From NCBI GenBank assembly GCA_022844015.1, contig JALHMO010000030.1, positions 1 through 48,705 of the forward strand: a stretch of 48,705 nucleotides of DNA, read 5' to 3'. The position numbers were made by a program, and so were the translations under genes. Shown piece by piece: positions 34,405 to 43,500 of the stretch (position 1 is the first letter of the stretch; every line of letters begins with the position of its first letter). The DNA comes from Reyranella sp. GTDB lineage: Bacteria; Pseudomonadota; Alphaproteobacteria; Reyranellales; Reyranellaceae. The notes below the pieces were generated by a model that saw only the letters and a program-made list of their open reading frames with translations, was not told where the DNA came from and ran no database searches.

Positions 34405-35561
34405 CAGGCGGCCACTCCCAGGGCGTTGCGGATCGAGCTGTGGAAATGGACCAGGCAGGGCTCGTTGCGGCCGTAGACGACCTCCTCGGTGCCGCCGGAC
34501 TCGAACCCGATCTGCATGCGCTCGCCCAGCGGGAAATCCTCCTCCATCACGGTGCGGATGGCGATGTCGCGGTTCTTTTCCCAGTAGGCGTCGGGCCGCG
34601 TGCTGCCGGCGGGTTTGTAGATCGTCATCTCGACGTCGCAGCGGCTGGCATCGTCACGGCCCGGGAAGGCGCGCCAGATCTCGATATGGTCGACCTGCCA
34701 GATGAGGATCGTGTTGGGAAAGAGCTGGTAGACCGAGATGACATGCGGGCGGTAGTCGCGCTCGTCCTCGGGCAGCGCGCGCACCTTGTCGATCGTGGTT
34801 CGCGCCACGCACATGCGCCCGTGCAGGCCGGCATCGTCGAAGGTGCCGCAGTTGCCGATGAAGTACGGCGCGATGGTTTTCCGGTGCAGGTGCGGGATGT
34901 GATAGCCCTCGAGGAACGTGTCGATGGCGAACTTCCAGTTGATGCGCGGCGCGACGCGATCGACCGAGTGGATCGGATAGGTGTCGAGCCTGAGCGCCGC
35001 CAGATCGGCCGCGAAGCCGCCGAGCTCGCGATCGACGTCGATCGCAGCACTCTCGCCCGGCCCGAGCGGACGCGGCCGCACGTAGATCATACCATGCTTC
35101 TCCGCCGCCGGCAGTCGGGCGAGCCCGTGCCCGGCGAGATCGAGCCCGGCGAAGCCCACCTTGTCGGTCGTGCCCAAGAGCTTGCCCGCGTGATCGTAGG
35201 TCCAACCGTGATAGGGGCAGACGAAGGCGCGGGCGTTGCCGCAGCCCTCGGCGACCGGCGCGCCGCGATGGCGGCAGACGTTGGCGAACGCCCTCACCTC
35301 GCCGTCCGGCCCGCGCGTCATCAGGACGGGCATGCCGGCGACGTCCTCGGCGACGTAGTCGCCCGCTTTGGCGAGCCGCGTGCCGAGCCCCATGAAGATC
35401 GGGCGCTCGCGGAACAGCCTGTCGCGCTCCAGCCCGGCGCGCTCGCGGCACGAATAGGCCGCGACGCGGTTGCGGTACATGCCGGCCGCGAGGTCGGTGG
35501 TGCGGCCATCGATGTGGCCGAGCAGCCGCCTCCCGACGGCCAGTTCTTGTGGTCTTTGCAT
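34404..35561 (-). CDS. Rieske non-heme iron oxygenase, alpha subunit
   Basis: A 385-residue ring-hydroxylating or demethylating oxygenase subunit. The Rieske [2Fe-2S] site is C96-x-H98 (VCRHRGAPVAEGC) and C115-x2-H118 (CPYHGW). The mononuclear iron site includes E218, H221 and H226 (DTFLEGYHIPHLH). It resembles the phthalate/choline/carnitine oxygenase group with C-terminal SRPBCC fold. No reductase or ferredoxin gene is adjacent, so electrons must come from elsewhere. Coupling to the MetE-like methyltransferase suggests metabolism of a methylated compound (inference). ATG 35561 is the only start before a stop-rich region. Confidence 0.88.
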   Translation of the reverse strand: MQRPQELAVGRRLLGHIDGRTTDLAAGMYRNRVAAYSCRERAGLERDRLFRERPIFMGLGTRLAKAGDYVAEDVAGMPVLMTRGPDGEVRAFANVCRHRGAPVAEGCGNARAFVCPYHGWTYDHAGKLLGTTDKVGFAGLDLAGHGLARLPAAEKHGMIYVRPRPLGPGESAAIDVDRELGGFAADLAALRLDTYPIHSVDRVAPRINWKFAIDTFLEGYHIPHLHRKTIAPYFIGNCGTFDDAGLHGRMCVARTTIDKVRALPEDERDYRPHVISVYQLFPNTILIWQVDHIEIWRAFPGRDDASRCDVEMTIYKPAGSTRPDAYWEKNRDIAIRTVMEEDFPLGERMQIGFESGGTEEVVYGRNEPCLVHFHSSIRNALGVAA

Positions 35562-35715
35562 GCGTGAACTCTAGCGGCGGCCTGACGACATCACAATTTC
35601 GCGCTCTCCTCCCCCGACTCTTCGCTGGAGAGGTGCCCCAACAGGGCAGGGTCTCGGGCTGAACGACAGCCAGATCTTACGTCCGTTGCGTCCGTTGCGT
35701 CAGTGCCCTTTGAAA

Positions 35716-35874
35716 TCAATGACTTGCGACTGACGCAAAAGCAGATGCCGCACTCGGCCTTGCGTCAGCCGGGCCTGTTGCGTCCGCCTCGCTCGCCGGC
35801 ATGACGACCATCGCCGTGTCAGGTGTCTGCTGATCGAGCCGCTGCCGATCGGCCACGGCCACAAGCTTGCGCAT
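35716..35874 (-). CDS. Small open frame with strong ribosome site, unknown function
   Basis: A 52-codon frame, MRKLVAVADRQRLDQQTPDT and on, ending SVASH. Its case rests on signals rather than homology: an AAGGAGGA ribosome site 7 bases upstream of the ATG, and a control region with a TTGACG -35 and an operator-like palindrome. The peptide is Ala-rich and slightly acidic in its second half, without a membrane segment. It could be a small regulator, a modified-peptide precursor or a chance frame. It lies between the Rieske oxygenase and the tRNA-flanked island. Confidence 0.4.
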   Translation of the reverse strand: MRKLVAVADRQRLDQQTPDTAMVVMPASEADATGPADARPSAASAFASVASH

Positions 35875-35905
35875 GATCCATCCTCCTTGATGCCACGCAG
35901 TCGCC

Positions 35906-35960
35906 GGTGACGAATCGTCACCCGCATTCGCCAAGCTAGCCGGGATCTGCGCGACGTCAA
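35906..35960 (-). promoter_or_regulatory. Promoter and operator-like palindrome for the small frame
   Basis: Reading leftward: TTGACG (-35, 35955-35960), a 16-bp spacer, TAGCTT (-10, 35933-35938), then a perfect 17-bp palindrome GGTGACGAATCGTCACC at 35906-35922, located where transcription would begin. Promoter strength at -10 is moderate (3 of 6 consensus bases). Confidence 0.4.
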
Positions 35961-36148
35961 CCCCTGGTAAGTCTCCCCGCATGAAATGTGACCCGAGCCG
36001 GGTCCTCCGGGAGCTTTCCCCGTCATCGACCCCGACGACAAGGAGGGATTGGAAACCCACGGGCAGGGCGGCCGCCACACGCTTACCCAAGGAACGGCGA
36101 GCGCCAGAAAGCAAATGCCACCTGGCCTTCGGAGCTAGCGGAGTTGAT

Positions 36149-36197
36149 TGGTTGCGGGGGGGGGCAGGATTTGAACCTACGACCTTCAGGTTATGAG
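36149..36197 (-). repeat. tRNA-fMet 3'-half remnant, putative attachment-site scar (left)
   Basis: The reverse complement reads anticodon loop CTCATAA, variable loop, T-arm GTAGGTTCAAATCCTGC and acceptor GCAACCA, exactly the 3' half of an alphaproteobacterial initiator tRNA. The G-run is 9 instead of 5 long, so the acceptor stem is broken, and no 5' half is present. It matches 46121-46164 in 42 of 45 aligned positions (ignoring the extra G's). Confidence 0.75.
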
Positions 36198-36327
36198 TGG
36201 AAGCAAGCCGACTGCGCAGGAATGCGCGGAGACTCCTTTTACTTCGCTTTTTCAATGAGTTAGTAGACTTCGAGCGTCGCGATCCGCACCTTCGTTTACG
36301 CAGGTACTCGCCGCACTTTTCGCCCTC

Positions 36328-37164
36328 TTGCTGACATGCGAGCAGGCCCACACCCGCGCCATCGGCATGATCGCGGCGGCGCGGAACGGCGACGATCCTA
36401 CTGCCGACCGCGATGCCGACAGGAAGACGATCACGGTCAAGGAACTGGCCGAGCGTTTCGACAAGGAGCACGTGTCGGTCCGGGTCAAGGAAAGCACGGC
36501 CAAGGGCTATCGCCATCTCCTGGAGCCAAAACTTTTGCCCGCGTGCGGGCGGCACCGCGTGACCGAGGTGACGCGCGCCGATATCGCCAAGCTTCATCAC
36601 GAACTGCGCCACACTCCCTACGACGCCAACCGCTGTCTCGAAGTGATCTCCAAGATGTTCAGCCTGGCCGAGATGTGGGGGTTGCGCCCCAAGTCGACAG
36701 CGCCTCCCGAGCCACGCCGCCGGCGCAGCAAGCCGCTCGCCGAGGGGTTCTCCGCGGTGACCGAGATCGACGTGCGGGCATCGGCAGGCCCCGGCGCCAT
36801 CAACGATGGCCTGGAGGAGTCAAAGGAAACCTGGCTGTTACCCGATCCCATTATCCGTCACGAGTTCCGGGCCCGAGCCATGGACCTTCACATCGTGACC
36901 ATCGACGGGGACCCCATGGAGCCCCTGCTTTCCTCCGGCGACCGCATCCTGATCGACACCAGCCAGCGCGTGCCGGTGCCGCCCGGCATCTTCGTGATCT
37001 GGGATGGCCTCGGCATCGTCGCCAAGCGCATCGAGCACATCCCCCACTCCGAGCCGCCCAAGATCGTCATCAAGTCGGTCAATCCCGAGTACCAGACCTA
37101 TGAGCGGGATGGCGACGAGGTGAATATCATCGGCCGCGTCATCTGGGCGGCGAAGCGGCTGTAG
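36328..37164 (+). pseudogene. Truncated tyrosine integrase fused in frame to an S24 (CI/LexA-type) repressor C-terminus
   Basis: The frame (278 codons from TTG 36328) joins two unrelated halves. Residues 1-~120 are the core-binding domain of a phage integrase (ITVKELAERFDKEHVSVRVK, VTRADIAKLHHELRHTPYDA, ISKMFSLAEMWGLRP); the N-terminal arm domain and the catalytic R-HxxR-Y domain are missing. From about nucleotide 36690 the sequence is a repressor linker and S24 self-cleavage domain (EIDVRASAGPG, LSSGDRILIDTSQ, GIVAKRIEHIP). The normal catalytic GDSMEP reads GDPMEP: serine is replaced by proline (CCC), while the catalytic lysine region is kept. Thus neither integration nor SOS-type cleavage is expected. 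The likeliest origin is a deletion within a prophage that fused int to a repressor gene. Confidence 0.75.
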
Positions 37165-37558
37165 GAGGAAGCGGGATGCCGGAGCCCACGGTTATCGTCT
37201 GGGACCTCAAGGACTTCCACAACAACCTGTTCAAGCATTCATCGGCGGGAGCTCTGCTCAAACAACGCGTTCGCCTGGCGAAATGCCTCCCGTTCCGTTC
37301 AGTCACTACGCAACATCGAAACAGAATCAATAGCAGCTATAGTTAAGCTGAGCGAAACTGTATCATCCCCGTTCTTCCAGAGGCGACAGGACGGAATCTG
37401 TAAGAAAACAGGCGGGGTTGGGGTGTGCTCTGTGTCTCCCATTAGTGCCCAGGTCAGCAGCAAAAATTGCGTAACCGCAACTACCTTCCGGGGCAGCCGC
37501 TGAAAAGCTTTTGCCTCGGCAAATCGTATATTACTCCGGCCGGCGTGAGGCGACATCC
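37165..37558 (+). other. Gap before the lipase-RTX gene
   Basis: It holds the small frame 37176-37346 and then about 210 bp of relatively A+T-rich DNA. A TATATT at 37527-37532 may be a -10 element for the giant gene, but no matching -35 is evident. A GTGAGG ribosome site precedes ATG 37559. Confidence 0.4.
37176..37346 (+). CDS. Small frame downstream of the repressor remnant, possibly a truncated phage gene
   Basis: A 56-codon frame MPEPTVIVWDLKDFHNNLFK and on, preceded by an excellent AGGAGGAA ribosome site 5 bases upstream and only 11 bp after the repressor-fusion stop. The first ~25 residues look protein-like (VIVWDLKDF), the rest changes character (QHRNRINSSYS), as if a longer gene had been cut off by the deletion or insertion that brought in the RTX gene. 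No family recognised. Confidence 0.4.
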   Translation: MPEPTVIVWDLKDFHNNLFKHSSAGALLKQRVRLAKCLPFRSVTTQHRNRINSSYS

Positions 37559-40500
37559 ATGGCTACCGTATATGTCCACCTTACCACGACCTTGGGCACT
37601 GCCGGCCAGAATATGTCGGAAGCGGATCAACATGCTGCATCCTTACAATTCGTCAATGGGATCCCCGTCGTCGTAGGGGCTTCGCCTTCGGGTGGCAGCC
37701 TCATATTAGCCACAGACTATGACGCTCCAGGCCTGCCTGCCAATCCTATCGCCTGGACTGCGGATTACCAGGGAACCATCTATACATTCACGACCACTGT
37801 TAGTGTGGTACTAGACTATCTGCCCGTTGGCGCTGTATTGGGCCCCAGTGGAAATCAGTCGTTTGACGTCTGGACTGGTGATCCTCTCATCTATTCAGCG
37901 CCTACACATTACACTTACTACTCCGACAATTGGATCGAACTAACTCTTCCCGCGTTTATACTTTATCCGGTATTGAACAGCGTAATTGAGGGAAACACAG
38001 GCGCCGCAGCCTCCCTCACGTTCTTAGTTGAGCAAACTGGCAGCGCATCGGGAACGCGCACCGTTTCATACTCGGTGACTGGCTCTCAGCAAAACCCAGC
38101 TAACGCGGCCGACTTCGCAGACGGTGTGCTGCCGTCGGGAATCATTACCTTTCTCCCGGGCGAACGGCACAAGATGCTTACCTTGTCTGTCCAAGGTGAC
38201 ACGGCTTCCGAAGCTGATGAGCAGTTTCTTGTAACACTCTTTGATCCTTCGCCTGGGTTGACCATAGACGTAGCAACCGCGGCTGGAACAATTATTGACG
38301 ATGACGAGTTTGTTATGTCGATAGCGGAGCTATTGGCGAACGGAGTTGAAGGAAACATTGGGACAACCCCCTTCACGTTTACGGTGACTTTGAACCGCGC
38401 CGCTACCCGTGCCCTATCAGTCGACTGGTCGATAACCGGATCCGGCGTTGCTGCGGCGGATGCATCTGACTTTTTAGGAGCGCCGCAATCTGGCACTGTC
38501 CTGTTTAGCGCTGGAGAAGTCAACAAGACCATCACGGTTTACGTCAGTGGGGATCAGCTTCCGGAAGAAGACGAGACGTTCGCAGTCATGCTTACCAATC
38601 CGTCCGATGGCGCGACACTCGGCATCAATACCGCGATCGGCACGATCATGAATGACGACGCGGGCCTGTTCACGACGGGCGCCGACGAAGTGGACTTCAA
38701 CGCGCTACGGGCTGACCAGAAAGCCGCCATCCAGGCAGGGGCTGACCTCTATCATGGTCTAGGAGGAAACGATAAAGTTACCCTTCCCGATATTGGATCA
38801 GGCAAGTCACTGGATTGGGACTACAGTAGTGCATTCGATACGGGTGAGAAAACTGGGCAAACGTATACAATTGTGGGAGGTGATGGGACAGACAATATAA
38901 TCCTAGGCGATGGCAACGATAGGTTTTTTGGTTCTCCCGGCAGCGACATGGTGACCTTCGGCGCAGGCAGAACTATCTTCGATTTTCAAGATATCTCGCT
39001 AGCAGCATTTGATGATGCCACGCAAAGGCTGATTGGTCGTGCAATCGAGACGTTCCGGCAAGGTGCGGCGAATCAGAATCTCCTTCTCCTTGCTGGTAGC
39101 TCCTCGCAGTACTCAATAGATGTAGAGTTCGAGTCACAGACCTGGAGCGGAACGAAAACCACTGTATCCCACATCGACACTGGCGGCCAACCCACAGTGA
39201 CCTTTCTGACGTCTGGCATCGAGCGGATTCAGTTTGAGACACAAATCGACAATCAGGTGCGTTGGCAGCCGGGTGAATTGGCCATCGAAATGCTGCAGCT
39301 CAACAGCGATGTCTACGGATCCCTGTCAACTACACCACTTCACCGAAGAGAGGACCTGGCTTATCAAGGCGGTACTCATTCAGGAACGAGCGCCGGGGTG
39401 GCCGCAGCCGCCGAGGCCGAAGGCTGGCATGCCGTGTCGGCCCTTGAGCTTGGCATAGGCCCGGCGGACTACGGTCAATGGGGTACTCTGCGGTACTCCT
39501 TTGTAAACGGCAGCTACCAAGCCTACGATATCGGCCGTAGTCTGGGCGGCGACCCTTCCGAAGCAAATGCCGTGATTCTCACGGGAGTGCTCAACGGTTA
39601 TCGGACACTGGCTGTAGTCTTTCGCGGCTCAGATCAAGTCGCGGACTTTGACGACTATCCAAACTTCAAGGATCACTACGACAAGTATAGGCCGCTCACA
39701 GAGTCGCTGGACGAATTCATCCGTGACAGTAACATCCAACAGATTCTCGTTGGCGGGCACAGTCTAGGAGGCGGGGTTGCTCAGTACTTCGCGCAAGAAT
39801 TCTCCGGATCGGTCGCACACTTTTCGGGTTACACTGACGGCTCCCCAGGAGCTGAGGTGGGGTCGCTTCAGGATCCTTTTCTGAATTTCGTTCATGTCGG
39901 GGATCCGGTCGGTGCCTGGGCGCCGTATGCCAGCACGCCCGCAGGAAAGGCATTGGCGCTGATTCTTGGCGCGTTGGCGAGCAAGATTCTTCCGGCGGCG
40001 GCGTTGGCGGAGCTGGCGACAGAGGCCACGTCGGCGTTGATACGCAGCGGCATCAGCATATCCGAGGCGGCCAGTTTAGTCGGCCGGTTGGTGGCGAGCG
40101 CGCCGAAGCAGCACGCCGGGAGTACAGTCTTCATCAGGATCGATGGTGACGTGGGTTTGGCACAACACGATCGCGATCTGTATACGTCGAACGTTGCCCG
40201 ACTGTCAGATATCGCGGATGACCCCAACGGCCCCTTCTACAAGAGTGAATTGGGCGGCGCCCTCAGAAACGACCTGCTCTATTCGGGTGGCGACGTGCTG
40301 GTCAATCTCGGAACGAGCGGAGATGACCGGCTGAATTATTCCGATGGCGAACTCGCAGTTGCCTCTCCCCATTCGACGTACCTGTTGGCCGGCGCCGGCA
40401 ACGACGTGTTCGATGTCGGTAACGTGTTCGACACCGTCGTTGGCTTGCTGACCTCTGGCAACGGCGCGCACGTAATAGATGGCGGAGCCGGTTTGGATAC

Positions 40501-43500
40501 GATCACGATACCCATTTTCATTAGCTCGGCCGAACTGATCCGGACTGCCAAGGCGGATGGCGGCATTCACCTCACTTGGTCGAGCCCCGAGGGCGCAGTG
40601 TCGTTGGCTGACGTTTATCGCGTCGAGAGGCTTATCCTTTCAGACGACGTGCTGCGGCTCGATGGCGACGCCTTGGTCGTCCAGCGACCGGACCCGGGCA
40701 GTGGTCAGTCGACCGCCCCCTCCTTCTTCCAGCTGATGTCCGGCATCGATTATGCCGAGACTGGCGATGGCAGCTTCACCGTTCAGGGGACGTCGGAAAG
40801 CGATGTTGTATATGTCGGGTTAGGCACGGTCTTTGTGGCGACAGGCGCGGGCGATGACACGCTCATCGTGAAGTCCGGCCCCGGCGCCGCGATGCCGAAG
40901 ACTCTCGACGGGGGCCTCGGGGCCGATCTCATGGTGGGTGGTGCCGAAGACGACACCTACATCGTCGAGTCGTCCGGTGATGTCGTGGTCGACACTGTAG
41001 GAGGCGTCGACACCGTCAAATCCTCGGTCGACTTCGCCTTGCCGGACGGCGTCGAAATTCTCGTCCTGACGGGCACTGCGCTGGTCGGCGTGGGCAATGC
41101 CTCCGACAATCGCATTGTCGGCAACGACAATGCTAACACTCTGTTCGGCGCCGCCGGCAATGACACGCTCGAAGGTCTGGGCGCGAGCGACATCCTGGTC
41201 GGCGGGCCAGGCGCTGACCGTCTCGATGGAGGGGCGGGAATCGACTATGGGTCGTATATCGACGCGTCAGCCGCAGTGACGGCGTCGCTCGCCAATCCCT
41301 CTGCGAACACGGACGACGCGGCTGGGGATACCTACGTTGGCATCGAAGGTTTGATCGGCAGTCCGAATGACGACGTGCTGACCGGCGATAGCGGCAACAA
41401 CTGGCTTGCAGGCGGCCTGGGCGCGGACAAGCTGAATGGCGGAGCCGCAATCGATTTCGCCTCCTACTTTCAGGCGTCTTCTGCCGTTGTCGTATCTCTC
41501 GCCAAGGCCGCTAGCAATACCGGTGAAGCCGCCGGCGACAGCTATACCTCCATCGAGGGCCTGGTCGGATCGCCCTTCGACGATGTGCTCACCGGAGACA
41601 GTGCGAATAACCTGTTGGAAGGAGGACCTGGTGCCGACCGGCTGGACGGCGGAGCTGGCCTCGATCTCGCCTCGTACTTCAACGCGGTCACGGGCGTCAC
41701 CGCCTCGCTTGGCAATCCGGCTGGCAACACGGGCGACGCTGCGGGCGATAGCTACGCGTCGATTGAGGGCCTTGCCGGTTCCACCCACGACGACGTGTTA
41801 GTCGGTGATGCCAAGGACAACACGCTGATGGGCAATGCCGGCTCCGACATTCTCGACGGCGGCGGCGGCTTCGACGTGGCGAGCTACGCTGCGGCAACAG
41901 CGGGCGTCAAGGTCTCGCTCGCTGCCCCGGAAAGCAACACGGGCGAGGCCGCGGGCGACATTTACACGTCGATCAAGGGGCTCGTCGGCTCGGCATTCGC
42001 CGACACGCTGACCGGCGACGATAGCGACAACACGCTTCAGGGAGGTCCCGGCGGCGACCAGCTGAACGGTGCCGGCGGCTTCGACTTTGCGAGCTATGCC
42101 ACCGCCACCAGTGCGGTGACGGCCTCACTCGCCAATCCGACCATCAACAAGGGCGAGGCCGCGGGCGATACTTACGCTTCGATCGAAGGGCTAATTGGTT
42201 CTAATGCGTCGGACGCCCTGATAGGCGACGCGAAGGACAACACGCTGATAGGCAATCGTGGACAGGACGGCTTCGTCGGGGGAGCGGGCGACGACACATT
42301 CTACGGGGGTGGCACGGCCGCGGGCAGCGGCCTTGACGGGATCGCGGACGTTGTCGATTACAGCACCGTTAGCGGCCTCACCCAGGGCATCGATGTAACC
42401 TGGGCGACCGGCACCGTCGTGGGCCAGGTCGGCATTATCGACACGGACCATCTCTTCCAGATCGAAGTCGTCTTGGGCACGGCCTTCGAGGATCGTTTCG
42501 ACGCCACGGGCTATACCGCCCAGAGCACCGCGTGGGGCGATTTCAACGGCTACCAGTACATCGTGGGCGGCGGCGGCAACGATACGATCATTGGCAACTT
42601 TAACACCGAAGTATCCTATCAGGACGCGACGTCCGCCATTGTGGCGCAAATGTCCGTGTTCGGTACGGGCACCGTGAGCGGCGGCGGCGTCGGTACCGAC
42701 AGTCTGGTCGGGGTCAACCGCCTCATCGGGTCGCGGTTCGACGACATCTTTTGGGGCACCACCAGTGGCGACATCTTCGACGGCTATGTTGGCGGAGACG
42801 ACGTCTTTCACGGCGGCGCCGGGACTGACACCGTTGAGTACGACGGCAGTACCGTGGGGCGCAATGCGATCTTCGTTCATCTGGCCGACGGTATCGTTAC
42901 CGGCGGTGCGGGGGACACCACGATCGGCAAGGACACGCTCGACTCGATCGAACAGATCCGCGGCTCGGAGTTTGCGGACACCTACGACGCTACTGGTTAC
43001 TCCGCGACCAGTGCCAATGCTGGGTCGAGCGGCACGTACAACCAGTTCGAAGGGTACGGTGGAGCCGATACCGTCATAGGCAATGGCAACACACGCCTAG
43101 TGTACTTCAACGCCTCTGCCGGTGTCACCGTGAGCATGAGCGGCGGCGCGGGCAGCGCCACCGCCACCTACACCAATGTCGCCACTGATACATTCACCGG
43201 CGTCAATCGCGTGTCGGGCAGCAACTTCAGCGACGTGATCATCGGCGGCGCTGGCAAAGACTGGTTCGAGGGCCGCGACGGCAACGACACTCTGGAAGGC
43301 GGCGCCGATGACGACACGCTTGACGGCGGCGCTGGCGCCGACATCCTGAGAGGCGGACTCGGTATCGACAGCCTCATCGGAGGCGCCGACAACGACATCT
43401 TCCGCGGAACACTGGCGGAACTGAATGGCGATCTGATCGTCGACTATCAGGAAGGCGACCGGATCGAGTTGCTGGATGTTCCGGCTGGTGCGACGATCTC

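Larger units (their letters stand above)
35562..36148. other. Left flank of the island: mostly non-coding
   Basis: This 587-bp stretch holds the direct repeat GTCCGTTGC near 35683-35697, one small frame with a strong ribosome site (35716-35874) and its control region. The segment 36007-36054 (CCGGGAGCTTTCCCCGTCATC and following) recurs at 46207-46251 beyond the other end of the island. No other gene is supported. Confidence 0.5.

Noticed and set aside
36149..36197. Intact tRNA gene
   Set aside because: Only the 3' half from the anticodon loop is present, with four extra G's in the acceptor; the expected D-arm and 5' acceptor strand do not follow. The same holds for 46121-46164.
35716..36612. 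298-codon minus frame through the left tRNA remnant
   Set aside because: It reads through the tRNA fragment (giving the familiar tRNA-derived NLKVVGSNPAPP peptide) and antisense to the integrase remnant; only the last 52 codons with their own ribosome site merit a call.
37511..37558. TTG start 16 codons upstream for the lipase-RTX gene
   Set aside because: No ribosome site precedes TTG 37511, whereas ATG 37559 has GTGAGG at good spacing and begins a regular protein sequence.
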